From positions 24,092 through 88,091 of the forward strand of contig CABZJM010000004.1 in assembly GCA_902526075.1 (NCBI GenBank): a stretch of 64,000 nt of DNA. Reading direction: 5' to 3'. Origin of the DNA: an uncultured Bacteroidota bacterium. GTDB lineage: Bacteria > Bacteroidota > Bacteroidia > Flavobacteriales > Flavobacteriaceae. Below are positions 39,295 to 49,193 of this stretch, piece after piece (position 1 is the first letter of the stretch; each line of letters starts with the position of its first letter). The notes beneath the pieces are model-generated. The model was not told where the DNA came from and did no database searches. It was given only the letters and a program-made list of their open reading frames with translations. Made by a program: the position numbers and the translations under genes.

Positions 39295-40407
39295 ATGAAA
39301 AAGATATTTATTTTTCTCTTTGTTTCTATACCGTTCTTTGCTTGTTCGCAAGAAAAAGAAAGTTTAAAAGAAAAATTTGCAGATTATTTTTTAATTGGAG
39401 CAACTATAAATCAAGAGGATTATCAAATTATTGATAAAGATGAAAACATTTTAAAAATTGTTTATGAAGACTTTAACTCAGTGACACCTGAAAACTCAAT
39501 GAAGTGGATGCACTCACACCCTGATTATTCAAAGTTTACATTTTCAAATGCTCAGAAAATTACAGATTTTGCCAAAGAAAATGATATGTATTTATTGGGT
39601 CACACCTTGGTGTGGCATAATCAAGTTCCTGATTATGTTTCAAAAATAGAAGACAAATCAAAATTTAACTTACATGTTAAAAACCACATATATCAATTAG
39701 TAACAAGATTCAAAGGCAAAGTTGATATGTGGGATGTGGTTAACGAAGCATTAAATGATGATGGATCGCTAAGAGAGACTGTTTTTCTTGAAATGATGGG
39801 TGATAATTACATAGAAAAAGCGTTTCAATATGCAAATGATACAGATCCAAATGTTGAGCTTGCATACAATGATTACAATCTATATAAGCCAAAGAAAAGA
39901 CAAGGTGCAATTAGGATAATTAACTCTTTAAAGGAAAAAGGAATAAGAATAGATGCAGTTGGCATTCAGGCCCATTGGGACCTTCACTTTCCAAGTATTA
40001 AGGAAATAGAGAAAACTATCATTGATCTTTCTGCAACTGGAGTTGATGTAATGATTACAGAATTAGATATAACAGTTATCCCTAACCCCTATGAATTAGC
40101 GGGAATTGCTAGAGAAGAATTTAAAAAATTCGTAGGAGATAAAAAATGGGATCCATACCAATCTGGGATACCTGAAAATATTCAAAAAAAATTAACCAAG
40201 AGATATAAAGAGATTTTTGAGTTATTTGTAAAGCATCATGATAAAATTAGTAGAGTAACTTTTTGGGGTACCACGGATAAGTATACGTGGAGAAACGAAA
40301 ATCCAATTAGAGGTAGAACTGACTTCCCTTTATTATTTGACAGAGAATACAATAAGAAACCTGCATATTTTGAGCTGTTGAATATTGACACTTCAACAAT
40401 TAAATAA
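39295..40407 (+). CDS. GH10 endo-beta-1,4-xylanase lipoprotein (canonical)
   Basis: 370 residues with a lipobox (IPFFAC), so it is anchored in a membrane, probably the outer one. All classical GH10 features are present: GHTLVWHNQ, acid/base Glu151 in WDVVNEA, nucleophile Glu256 in ITELDIT, and the late WGTTDKYTW motif. It cuts internal beta-1,4-xylosyl bonds. Unlike the other two GH10 domains in this locus, its core motifs are unaltered, so it should act on plain xylan or its oligomers. The transporter gene follows after 3 nt. Confidence 0.95.
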   Translation: MKKIFIFLFVSIPFFACSQEKESLKEKFADYFLIGATINQEDYQIIDKDENILKIVYEDFNSVTPENSMKWMHSHPDYSKFTFSNAQKITDFAKENDMYLLGHTLVWHNQVPDYVSKIEDKSKFNLHVKNHIYQLVTRFKGKVDMWDVVNEALNDDGSLRETVFLEMMGDNYIEKAFQYANDTDPNVELAYNDYNLYKPKKRQGAIRIINSLKEKGIRIDAVGIQAHWDLHFPSIKEIEKTIIDLSATGVDVMITELDITVIPNPYELAGIAREEFKKFVGDKKWDPYQSGIPENIQKKLTKRYKEIFELFVKHHDKISRVTFWGTTDKYTWRNENPIRGRTDFPLLFDREYNKKPAYFELLNIDTSTIK

Positions 40408-40410
40408 ACT

Positions 40411-41844
40411 ATGATAACACAACCACTTTCGATTAAAGAAAAGATTGGATATAGTCTTGGAGACTTATCAGCTAATCTTGTATTTCAAACTTTAATCACA
40501 TATTTAGCATATTTCTACACTGATATTTATGGCTTAAATGCGGACGATGCAACCGCCATCATTTTTTTTGTTGGTACAGCTGCTGCTATTGGATTCAATC
40601 CAATAGTTGGAGCATTAGCTGATAGAACAAATAGTAAATGGGGAAAGTTTAGACCCTGGATATTATGGACTGCAGTACCACTGGGGGTTACTTCGGTACT
40701 AGCATTTACCACGCCAGACTTTTCTTACAGTGGTAAAGTTATTTATGCAGTAGTCACCTACACATTATTATTGTTATTATACGCTGGAAGCAACCTTCCA
40801 TATTCAGCATTAAGTGGTGTCATCACGGGGGATATGAAAGAGAGAAATAGTATTTCAGCATATAGATTTGTTGCTGTTATGTTTGCTCAATTCTTTGTTC
40901 AGGTATTCATGCTGCCAATTATTATATATGCTGGAAATGGAGATAAAGCTGCAGGTATTGAAATTACAATGACTTGGCTGGCAGTTATTGGAACGATTCT
41001 ATTACTAATTACTTTTATCACCACTAAGGAAAGAATTGTTCCTAAGCCAGAAGAATCATCTAGTATATTTGATGATATGAAGGATTTAGTAAAAAATATT
41101 CCATGGATAATAATGCTAACTGTTACCATTTTACAATTCACTACCCTTGCTATGAAAGGGGGAGCATATGTTTATTATTTTGAAAACTTTGTTTCAAAAA
41201 ATTCTTTGAGTGATTTTATTTCTCCCATAATAGACTTTTTATCAAGTATCGGGATAAATTTTTTTGGAAGTGATCCTGTCTCAGCTGGTTTCGGGTTGTT
41301 TAACGCTGGTGGGATTATATTTATGATAATTGGAATTGGTTTGTCAAAAATGTTGGCCGACAAATATGGGAAAAGAAATGTTTTTGGGATATTTTTATTT
41401 ATATCAACTTTATTCATTTTAGTTTTTTATGTTCTCTCACCTGATTCCATTAATTTAATTTTTGGTGCCCAAATATTTCACGGGTTCTTTTACGGGATTA
41501 CAATACCATTACTTTGGGCGATGATTGCCGATGTCGCAGATTATTCAGAATGGAAAAACAACAGAAGAGCTACTGCAATAATTTTTTCAGCAATGATGGT
41601 AGGCCTTAAGCTTGGCTTAAGTATTGGGGGTGCATTAGTAGCATCTATATTAGGCAGATATGGTTATGTTCCAAATAGCGTAGGTGAACAAACCGAATCT
41701 GCAATTTTAGGTACTAAAATGTTGGTTAGTATATTTCCCTCAATTCCTTTTTTAGTTGCCGCTGCTTTGCTTTTCTTTTATGTCATTGATAAAAAGATGG
41801 AGGAGAAGATTGAACAAGATTTATTGAAAAAAAGAAAAAGTTAG
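40411..41844 (+). CDS. GPH-family (glycoside-pentoside-hexuronide) sugar:cation symporter
   Basis: 477 residues with about 12 inner-membrane segments. The N-terminus KEKIGYSLGDLSANLVFQ and the loop ADRTNSKWGKFRPWILW are characteristic of the GPH group, which includes xyloside and melibiose carriers. It lies between a GH10 lipoprotein and a cytoplasmic GH43, so it most likely imports short xylo-oligosaccharides with Na+ or H+. Spacing of 3 nt before and 8 nt after shows one operon. Confidence 0.9.
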   Translation: MITQPLSIKEKIGYSLGDLSANLVFQTLITYLAYFYTDIYGLNADDATAIIFFVGTAAAIGFNPIVGALADRTNSKWGKFRPWILWTAVPLGVTSVLAFTTPDFSYSGKVIYAVVTYTLLLLLYAGSNLPYSALSGVITGDMKERNSISAYRFVAVMFAQFFVQVFMLPIIIYAGNGDKAAGIEITMTWLAVIGTILLLITFITTKERIVPKPEESSSIFDDMKDLVKNIPWIIMLTVTILQFTTLAMKGGAYVYYFENFVSKNSLSDFISPIIDFLSSIGINFFGSDPVSAGFGLFNAGGIIFMIIGIGLSKMLADKYGKRNVFGIFLFISTLFILVFYVLSPDSINLIFGAQIFHGFFYGITIPLLWAMIADVADYSEWKNNRRATAIIFSAMMVGLKLGLSIGGALVASILGRYGYVPNSVGEQTESAILGTKMLVSIFPSIPFLVAAALLFFYVIDKKMEEKIEQDLLKKRKS

Positions 41845-41852
41845 AGAATACA

Positions 41853-42902
41853 ATGCCAGAGAATAGTATCGACCATATTGATTTTGAAGAGTTAAATAAA
41901 AGATCAATATCACCTCACATAATTACTCATCTTTATACTGCTGACCCATCAGCACATGTCTTTAACGGAAAGCTCTATATTTATCCTTCTCACGATATAG
42001 ATGCTGGTGATGCATTCGACGATTTAGGAAGTCATTTTGCTATGGAAGACTATCATGTATTTTCAATGGAAGACATAGACAGCGAGGTCAAAGATCATGG
42101 AATTGCACTACACGTAGATAATGTGAAATGGGCTGAAAAACAAATGTGGGCACCAGATGCTAATGAGAAGGATGGAAAATATTTCCTGTATTTTCCAGCA
42201 AAAGATTACAAAGGTATTTTTAGAATTGGCGTTGCAGTCGGCGAAAATCCAGAGGGCCCTTTTACTCCAATGGATAAACCAATTGAAGGAAGTTTTTCAA
42301 TAGACCCTGCAGTTTATAAAGACGATAATGTAGAATATTATATGTACTTTGGAGGTATCTGGGGTGGCCAATTACAAAGATGGAGAAATGGGATTTTTAA
42401 CCCCAATAACCCTACAAGCCCAGTAGCTTTTCTTCCAAATGATGATGAACCAGCTCTTTTACCTTTTGTAGCAAAAATGTCAGATGATTTATTGGAATTT
42501 GCTGAAAAACCAAGGGAGGTACAAATACTTGACGAAAAAGGTAAATTATTATTAGCTGGTGATAACGAAAGACGTTTTTTTGAAGCTGCATGGATGCATA
42601 AGTACAAGGGCAAATACTATTTTTCATATTCAACTGGAGACACGCATTTTATTTGCTATGCAATTGGTGATAATCCTTATGGCCCATTTACTTACAAAGG
42701 AAAAATTTTAAACCCTGTTGTCGGCTGGACATCTCACCATTCAATTTGTGAATTCAGGGGTAAATGGTATTTGTTTTATCATGATTCTTCACTCTCTAAA
42801 GGTGTTACGCATTTAAGATCTGTTAAAATTGCTGAAATTCAATACGACGAGGATGGGTTAATCAAAGCGCTTGATCCTTACAATGATTTTTCAATTCTTT
42901 AA
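41853..42902 (+). CDS. Cytoplasmic GH43 beta-xylosidase / alpha-L-arabinofuranosidase
   Basis: 349 residues without a signal peptide. The three GH43 active-site acids are visible: base Asp31 (ADPSAHVF), pKa-modulating Asp151 (SIDPAVYKDD) and acid Glu244 (FFEAAWMHKYKGKYYFSYS, in part). It is a single five-bladed propeller with no extra C-terminal sandwich. The sequence looks closest to the subfamily with xylosidase activity (GH43_1), as far as I can judge without a search. It would cut the oligosaccharides brought in by the GPH carrier to xylose for XylA. Confidence 0.88.
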   Translation: MPENSIDHIDFEELNKRSISPHIITHLYTADPSAHVFNGKLYIYPSHDIDAGDAFDDLGSHFAMEDYHVFSMEDIDSEVKDHGIALHVDNVKWAEKQMWAPDANEKDGKYFLYFPAKDYKGIFRIGVAVGENPEGPFTPMDKPIEGSFSIDPAVYKDDNVEYYMYFGGIWGGQLQRWRNGIFNPNNPTSPVAFLPNDDEPALLPFVAKMSDDLLEFAEKPREVQILDEKGKLLLAGDNERRFFEAAWMHKYKGKYYFSYSTGDTHFICYAIGDNPYGPFTYKGKILNPVVGWTSHHSICEFRGKWYLFYHDSSLSKGVTHLRSVKIAEIQYDEDGLIKALDPYNDFSIL

Positions 42903-42914
42903 TGAATGATAGCC

Positions 42915-44906
42915 TTAATTTTTAATTATTTTTTTGTAATAATTTACCCCCTCAATAAAGTACTTTAATATATAAACACCTTTTTCAAGAAAGTCAAGAT
43001 TTACTTTTCCCGTCTCACTTTGTAGCTTTAAGACACTTATTAGTTTCCCGTCAACACTATATATACTAACATCTAAATTTTGATGCGAATTGAAATATAA
43101 ATCATTTTCAAATGGTATCGGAAAAAAGACCACATCTTGATGAATTTCATCATTATTTGAAAATGATTGGTCATCAATTATTGTTTCAAAATTATCAAAG
43201 AAATATTCTCCAATGGCACTCCCACATAACACTTGTAATTTATGGGAATCATAGGTCTCGTCAATATTGAATTCAAATTCATAAAGGCTATATTCTGAAT
43301 TAAGAGTTAATTCATCTGAAACAATATAATTATTACCACTACTACCAAGCTTTAACCTAATTTTTATTGAAATTGATTCATTGTTATCAGAGTTTGACTT
43401 TGCATGGAATTTTATATTAATCGTTTTACCGCTTAAATCCTGATCATATTCTTGATTGTTCAAAATTACCTTGTTAAACCCAGAATTATTGGTAGCTAAT
43501 TCTGTCACCTCAATTTTAGCCGACTTTCCTTCATATGATTCAGTTTCAGTTTCAGAAAAATTGGCCTGTGCTCCGCTAAAGGTTGATAAACCCCATCCAT
43601 TATTAATACCACACTCAAAATCAGGGTTTTGTATTAAGACATCCTCTGTACTATAGCACCCAATTCCCAATAATGCGTCCTTAACCTCTTCAACCCAATT
43701 TCCTGTAATAATATTTTCATTATCAGGGTTATCAGTTCTTAAACTTATGGTCTTGGTTGATTTGTTCCCGGCACACCAAGCAGAAAACGAAAAATTATTC
43801 AATATTGCTTGCTCAGTAATATGTCTATGATATTCAATTCTATCTGCAGGATTTGGGCCACCAAAAGCACCATTAGATCCACCTACCCAATAATTTATTC
43901 CATTTTCATTATCTGCTCCAAATTCACCTAGATAAACGGGTATATTATTTGTTGTTGACCATGAGTTAATCTGACTAAATCTTTGTGTAATTTGATTTTT
44001 TGCATTTTGACTCAAATTAAAATTATTATTATTTTCTTGCATTGATGATGTAAAACTCATCGGTTGATAATAGTGAAATGTTGCTATTAAATTTGGGTCA
44101 GAATTAATCAAATCATTTGGTATTTGAAAAATAACTTCCCAACTATTAGTATCTCCTCCTGTAATAATTATTTTACGAGATTCATTGTCAGAGCCTGATG
44201 ACCTTACAATGTTAATTATCTCACTGGAAATGGTAGATATTTCATTGGATGAAAGCCAAAAATAAGGTTCGTTGAAAACTTCAAATAGTAATGTTTCTGG
44301 ATAATCTTTAAATCTCTCTGCAATATCTCTCCAGATTGCTTTAAATTTATTTAAATCTGCAATTCTTTTTGCCGAGGTCGGATCTGAATAGTAGTTTATC
44401 CCGTTTATGTCATTTTGGTCAAAAGTGTAAAGAAAATTTTCTTTTAGTTTTGCTCCATGAAAGTCAATTATTGTAACTAGTCCTTTTGACATTGACCAGT
44501 CAACAACCTGTTGTAACCTATCAAGATACAAAGGATTAACATAATAATCATCTGGACTTCCATCATATTGATTTTGGGTGCCTGCTAACTCTGAAAAACA
44601 TGAGTTGTCATCACAGTTTGATAAACTACTAAGGGTTCTTTCACTTCCATTTACAGTGTAGTCTGCATTCAAAAAGGTACCCCCAAAAAAATCAACAGGA
44701 ACTCTTACGTTGCTAAATCCTTCATCTTTAACCTGGTCAAAGAATTCTTCATAGACTGAAAAAGCCCAATTACCTTCAGTTGGGGCACTTAAAACATTTC
44801 CTAAATTAATACCTCTACCCATTTCTTCAACAATTTCAAAAGATGTGCTCTGAGCTAACACATTTAGCGGTATGAATGTCAAAAAAATCAATAAATTTTT
44901 TTTCAT
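42915..44906 (-). CDS. Secreted GH5 glycoside hydrolase with CBM4/9-like module and T9SS tail
   Basis: 663 residues with a signal peptide (ending VLAQS). The GH5 barrel covers about 25-420: GRGINLGNVLSAPTEGNW, acid/base Glu213 in FEVFNEPYF, nucleophile Glu328 in YLGEFGADN. Residues about 430-580 are a beta-sandwich carbohydrate-binding module (YFFDNFETI at its end). The last 70 residues form a T9SS tail. GH5 covers cellulases, mannanases and xylan-active enzymes; the subfamily cannot be fixed here. The locus favours a xylan-related target. It converges with the GH43 gene. Confidence 0.88.
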   Translation of the reverse strand: MKKNLLIFLTFIPLNVLAQSTSFEIVEEMGRGINLGNVLSAPTEGNWAFSVYEEFFDQVKDEGFSNVRVPVDFFGGTFLNADYTVNGSERTLSSLSNCDDNSCFSELAGTQNQYDGSPDDYYVNPLYLDRLQQVVDWSMSKGLVTIIDFHGAKLKENFLYTFDQNDINGINYYSDPTSAKRIADLNKFKAIWRDIAERFKDYPETLLFEVFNEPYFWLSSNEISTISSEIINIVRSSGSDNESRKIIITGGDTNSWEVIFQIPNDLINSDPNLIATFHYYQPMSFTSSMQENNNNFNLSQNAKNQITQRFSQINSWSTTNNIPVYLGEFGADNENGINYWVGGSNGAFGGPNPADRIEYHRHITEQAILNNFSFSAWCAGNKSTKTISLRTDNPDNENIITGNWVEEVKDALLGIGCYSTEDVLIQNPDFECGINNGWGLSTFSGAQANFSETETESYEGKSAKIEVTELATNNSGFNKVILNNQEYDQDLSGKTINIKFHAKSNSDNNESISIKIRLKLGSSGNNYIVSDELTLNSEYSLYEFEFNIDETYDSHKLQVLCGSAIGEYFFDNFETIIDDQSFSNNDEIHQDVVFFPIPFENDLYFNSHQNLDVSIYSVDGKLISVLKLQSETGKVNLDFLEKGVYILKYFIEGVNYYKKIIKN

Positions 44907-44951
44907 AAGATAATTTACATAAAAATGTCAGAAATAATATTCCTGGAAATT

Positions 44952-46166
44952 TTATTTTTTAGTTTGCTCTGCATCAAAAAGTGCTTTAAGAACTGCATAG
45001 TACGCCCCCTTTCTCGAATAGTCCTTATTTACCATCCATGCCTTTTGATCTTTTCTCCATCCACCATATGGAATATCATCTCGAAAACCCCAATCACTGA
45101 TAAGTTTAACACCAGATTCTTTTGCGGTTTTAACTAGATTATAATATATTTTATTTTGCTCCTCAAAAAAGCTATTCCAATCACTTTGGGTTTTAATCAC
45201 ATCCGAAACCTTTTTGTGATTACCACCTTGCCCCCAAAGATTTAATCCTACATCTAACTCTGTAATATAAACTTCAACCCCCAGATCTATAAACCTTTTA
45301 ATGTTTTTTCTAAGGTTTTCATAGTTATAATTTATCCCTACATTCAGATGACATTGAAAGCCCACAGCATCAATTCTTACACCAGAATTTTTTAAATGTT
45401 TTACAAGTTGATATAAACCATTGGCTTTTTTTCCACCAAAAGCAATATTAAAATCTCTTATTTCTAATTTGGCATCAGTTAGTTCAGAGGCAATCTCAAA
45501 AACTCTTCTAACAAAAACGGGGTGTTCACTATTGATATTCTGTTCACCAACAAGTCCTGAATTATCTTTTTCAAAACCCATATCCATCCATTTACAATCC
45601 TCTTTTTCGTTTCCTGAAACTCTGTACTTTCCTGATCTACCCATGGCAAAAATCTCATTGATTACATTAAAAACATCAACCTTATCTTTATTATCATTTG
45701 AGTTTAAAATCTCTACAATGAATTTTTCAAGAATATACTCTAGTTCATTAGATGAGTAGTTAGTTTTTGAGAACCATTTTGGAAAGTATTTATTAGGAAA
45801 GATTAAACAGTGATGCATTATATGAAAGTCATTTTCTACTCCCCAGTTTACTAATTCGTCAAAAAATTTTGTATCAAAATTAAAGTCTTTTATTAACTCT
45901 GGTTTTTTCTTTGGCCAGAACCCTTCATCCCATGCTGGGTAAATTGAGGGCTGAATGCCACTGTAATTTTCTAAAACAAAATCTCTATTTTTCTTGGCTT
46001 CTGTTCCCCTTAGAATAGCCTTATTTCTTTCTGCTTTTACTTGTGTAGTGATTATCATATCCCCCGAATAATCTTTTAAAAATAAATCAGGGTTATAGTT
46101 TTGGGATTCAATTTTAAAAACAAATTGCAAACAGATTATGATTATTAGGTTTATCTTTTTCATCAA
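44952..46166 (-). CDS. Secreted divergent GH10 protein
   Basis: 404 residues with a signal peptide (ending IESQN). The GH10 acid/base Glu171 (VFNVINEIF) and nucleophile Glu303 (YITELDVGL) are both present, so activity is expected. The usual HTxxWH motif is replaced by FHIMHHCLIFPN; the late WG-x-x-D motif is kept (WGFRDD), with a changed context. There is an unusual insertion after the acid/base (about 175-215). It has no sorting tail. It lies upstream of the GH5 gene on the same strand and diverges from the sulfatase-GH10 fusion gene. Confidence 0.8.
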   Translation of the reverse strand: MMKKINLIIIICLQFVFKIESQNYNPDLFLKDYSGDMIITTQVKAERNKAILRGTEAKKNRDFVLENYSGIQPSIYPAWDEGFWPKKKPELIKDFNFDTKFFDELVNWGVENDFHIMHHCLIFPNKYFPKWFSKTNYSSNELEYILEKFIVEILNSNDNKDKVDVFNVINEIFAMGRSGKYRVSGNEKEDCKWMDMGFEKDNSGLVGEQNINSEHPVFVRRVFEIASELTDAKLEIRDFNIAFGGKKANGLYQLVKHLKNSGVRIDAVGFQCHLNVGINYNYENLRKNIKRFIDLGVEVYITELDVGLNLWGQGGNHKKVSDVIKTQSDWNSFFEEQNKIYYNLVKTAKESGVKLISDWGFRDDIPYGGWRKDQKAWMVNKDYSRKGAYYAVLKALFDAEQTKK

Positions 46167-46239
46167 TTATATATTACCATAAAGTTATGATAATAATTAA
46201 ATTTTAATGATATTTAAACAAACGAAAACCTATCTGATT

Positions 46240-49191
46240 ATGAATAGAGTAGCTAGTATTAAAATAATTGTATTCTGCGCATTACTTTTCTCATCTCTTT
46301 CTGTATTTTCTCAGGCTAAGGAAAAAATGAATGTTTTGTTTATTGCCGTGGATGATTTGAAGCCAAGTATTGGGAGTTTTGGTGATGAATTCGCTGTCAC
46401 ACCAAATATTGACGAATTATCAAAATCATCAACTGTTTTTTTAAATAATCACACCCAGCAAGCAGTATGCGGTCCCTCAAGAGCAAGTTTAATGACCGGC
46501 CTTAGACCTGATAAGACAAGAGTTTGGGATTTAAAAACAAGAATGAGAGATATGAATCCTGATATTTTAACGCTTCCACAATATTTCAAGCAAAATGGCT
46601 ATCAGACAATAGGTATTGGTAAGATTTTTGATAATCGAAGTGTTGACAATTTTAAAGACAAGCCGTCTTGGTCTGTTCCGTTTATATCTCAGAGAAACCT
46701 AACATTTTCTGATGGATACAGTTTTCCTGCAAATGGATTCTACCAAAGTGATGAAATTAGAGCAAAAGTATCTCAACTAAGGCAAGAAGGAATTTCAAAG
46801 GGTATTAGTGAGAGTGGTTTAAATAAATATACTACTGACATTTTTAAGCCACCTTATGAAATTGCTGATGTTCCTGACGGTGCATATATAGATGGCGCAA
46901 TTGCTAATCGTAGCCTTGAGTTAATCGATAATATGGATACTTCACAACCATTTTTTCTTGCTGTGGGATTCGTTCGACCTCATATGCCATTTGTGGCACC
47001 AACAAAATATTGGGATTTATATGACCCAAATGAGATTAAGCTGGCGGAATTTAGAACAAAGTCTAAATACCCTGTTGATATTGCTTATAAAGCTGGGTGG
47101 GAAATCAACTCCTATTATACGCCTGAAACGGACTATCCACACAATGAAGAAAATCTTTTGATTTTAGCAGATGATTTTCAAAGAAAATTGATTCATGGAT
47201 ATTATGCTGCTTCAAGTTATATTGATGCACAAATAGGTAAGCTTGTTGATAAGCTTAAAGAAAAAGGCTTAGATAAAAATACAATTATTGTTATTTGGGG
47301 TGATCATGGCTTTCATCTTGGAGATCACAGCCAGTGGACCAAACATACAAATTTTGAGCAGTCAACACGTTCACCATTATTGATTAAAGACCCAAGAGTT
47401 AATGAGATGTATAAAATAAGCTCACCAACTGAATTCGTTGATATTTTTCCCACTCTATGTGATATGACAAATCTGGATATACCTCAAAATCTAGATGGTA
47501 TAAGTTTGAGGCCACAAATTGAGGGTGAAAAAACTACATCTAAGATTTTTGCAGTTAGTCAATATCCAAGACGTTCCAAGAACTCTGGAGAAACTATGGG
47601 CTACAGTTTTAGATCAGAAAGATATAGGTATACAGTTTGGGTAAAAAATAAAAAAAGTACTGAGCCAATTTCAAATGATGATATTTACGCTGAAGAGCTT
47701 TATGACTATAAGATTGATCCAAATGAAACTGAAAATAAAGCTGGTTTAGAAAATTACCAAAGGATAAAAAAACAGTTTATCAAGTTAGCCAACGGGTTTT
47801 TTAATTCTCAGATTTCATATAAAGAGATTGTAGTCGAATCCAATGATATTCCAGAAAATATCATGACTAATGACAAATCAAACCAGTGGGCTGATAAAAG
47901 ATCAAAGGTTATCGGAAATTATATTGCTGGAGAAATGCTGATGAATAAAAATCAAAAGGAATTTATCATTGACGTTTTTTATAGTAAGTACGCAAGAAAT
48001 AATAATTTGACTGCTGATAATAATTTGACAGATAATCAGAAAGAAACAATTTATAAAGAAACATTTAGTCTTATAAAAGACATATTGCTTGAAAAATTTA
48101 CAAAGAAACAAGTTGATTCAATCTTAAAATATGAATCTGAAAAATTGTCAACCCCAAAAGAGAAGAATAATGTCAGTCTAATTTCATCTCTTGAGAATCA
48201 AAGCTTTTTGGTCGGATCAACATTAATACATAGAGAACTTACCAGTAATTATGCAAATTTATTTTTAAAAGACTTTAAATATTTGACAGCAATGAATGCT
48301 GCAAAACAGGCAAATATTAATCCAACAAATGGTATTTGGAAATGGAGCCAAATTGACAACTTTGTTGAGTTTTCAAAAAATAATAACTTACTTTTCAGAC
48401 TTCATAGTCCTATTGGACCACAGTGCTCAAAATGGATAAAAGATGATGCCAGAACAGCTGATGAACTTCAAGTAAGCCTTGATGAATTTTTATTCAGACT
48501 TCTAGACAGATATAAAGATTTTGAAAATATAAAATGGATTGATGTTGTAAACGAAACCATTTTAGCATCGGGAAAATGGCTTGGCTCAAAGCCAGGAAAT
48601 AGTAAATGGGAAAATCCCTGGTTAGATATTGGTCTTGACGAAAATGGATATCCATTATATATTATTAAAGCATTTGAACTTGCAGATAAATATGCACCAA
48701 ATAAAAAGCTTGTTTACAATCAGAATGGCGGTATGCAGATCCCAATGTGGGATAAGCTAAAGGAAACAGTTTTGTATTTAAAATCAAAGGGTTATAGAGT
48801 TGATGGTATTGGTTGGCAAGGTCATTTAATGAATAACCAAGGACTAAAACAATTTGTTGAAAATTTAGATGAGGAATTAAAAAAATTATCTGATCTAATT
48901 GACTGGGCTCATTCAAATAACCTTGAATTTCATATAACTGAGTTAGATTATTATAATGATGGTGAAAATAATATTTTTAATTCTGTTGAAAAGCAAGCTG
49001 AGGTATATCAAAAGCTGATGAACTTATCTCAAGAAAAATCAAAAAACGGATTAGTTACAGTAAATTTTTGGAGTATGGGAGAGAGAAAAAGCTCTCGAGG
49101 TTTAAAAGGGCATTATATGTCTTTATACGATAATGATACGATTCCAACTAAAACATATGAAGTTGTAAAAAACTTTATAAATTTTAATTAA
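46240..49191 (+). CDS. Sulfatase - helical linker - GH10 fusion enzyme
   Basis: 983 residues from the ATG at 46240, which begins the signal peptide (MNRVASIKIIVFCALLFSS); an upstream ATG at 46207 would add 11 polar residues. Residues 24-540 are an iduronate-2-sulfatase-like S1 sulfatase: VDDLKP, formylglycine motif CGPSR with Cys77, WGDHGFHLGDH. Residues about 542-644 are a helical domain homologous to the secreted protein at 58030. Residues about 647-983 are a GH10 domain with acid/base Glu772 (VVNETI) and nucleophile Glu901 (ITELDYY). The GH10 part lacks the canonical HTxxWH and WGxxDxxxW motifs. It should remove sulfate and cut xylan in one polypeptide. Confidence 0.88.
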   Translation: MNRVASIKIIVFCALLFSSLSVFSQAKEKMNVLFIAVDDLKPSIGSFGDEFAVTPNIDELSKSSTVFLNNHTQQAVCGPSRASLMTGLRPDKTRVWDLKTRMRDMNPDILTLPQYFKQNGYQTIGIGKIFDNRSVDNFKDKPSWSVPFISQRNLTFSDGYSFPANGFYQSDEIRAKVSQLRQEGISKGISESGLNKYTTDIFKPPYEIADVPDGAYIDGAIANRSLELIDNMDTSQPFFLAVGFVRPHMPFVAPTKYWDLYDPNEIKLAEFRTKSKYPVDIAYKAGWEINSYYTPETDYPHNEENLLILADDFQRKLIHGYYAASSYIDAQIGKLVDKLKEKGLDKNTIIVIWGDHGFHLGDHSQWTKHTNFEQSTRSPLLIKDPRVNEMYKISSPTEFVDIFPTLCDMTNLDIPQNLDGISLRPQIEGEKTTSKIFAVSQYPRRSKNSGETMGYSFRSERYRYTVWVKNKKSTEPISNDDIYAEELYDYKIDPNETENKAGLENYQRIKKQFIKLANGFFNSQISYKEIVVESNDIPENIMTNDKSNQWADKRSKVIGNYIAGEMLMNKNQKEFIIDVFYSKYARNNNLTADNNLTDNQKETIYKETFSLIKDILLEKFTKKQVDSILKYESEKLSTPKEKNNVSLISSLENQSFLVGSTLIHRELTSNYANLFLKDFKYLTAMNAAKQANINPTNGIWKWSQIDNFVEFSKNNNLLFRLHSPIGPQCSKWIKDDARTADELQVSLDEFLFRLLDRYKDFENIKWIDVVNETILASGKWLGSKPGNSKWENPWLDIGLDENGYPLYIIKAFELADKYAPNKKLVYNQNGGMQIPMWDKLKETVLYLKSKGYRVDGIGWQGHLMNNQGLKQFVENLDEELKKLSDLIDWAHSNNLEFHITELDYYNDGENNIFNSVEKQAEVYQKLMNLSQEKSKNGLVTVNFWSMGERKSSRGLKGHYMSLYDNDTIPTKTYEVVKNFINFN

Positions 49192-49193
49192 TA

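Noticed and set aside
40527..41417. Three antisense frames inside the GPH transporter gene
   Set aside because: The opposite strand of hydrophobic coding sequence often stays open; the products are not membrane-like and have no recognisable motifs.
42338..42633. Two overlapping antisense frames inside the GH43 gene
   Set aside because: The sense frame encodes all three GH43 active-site acids; the antisense frames have no domain and no start context.
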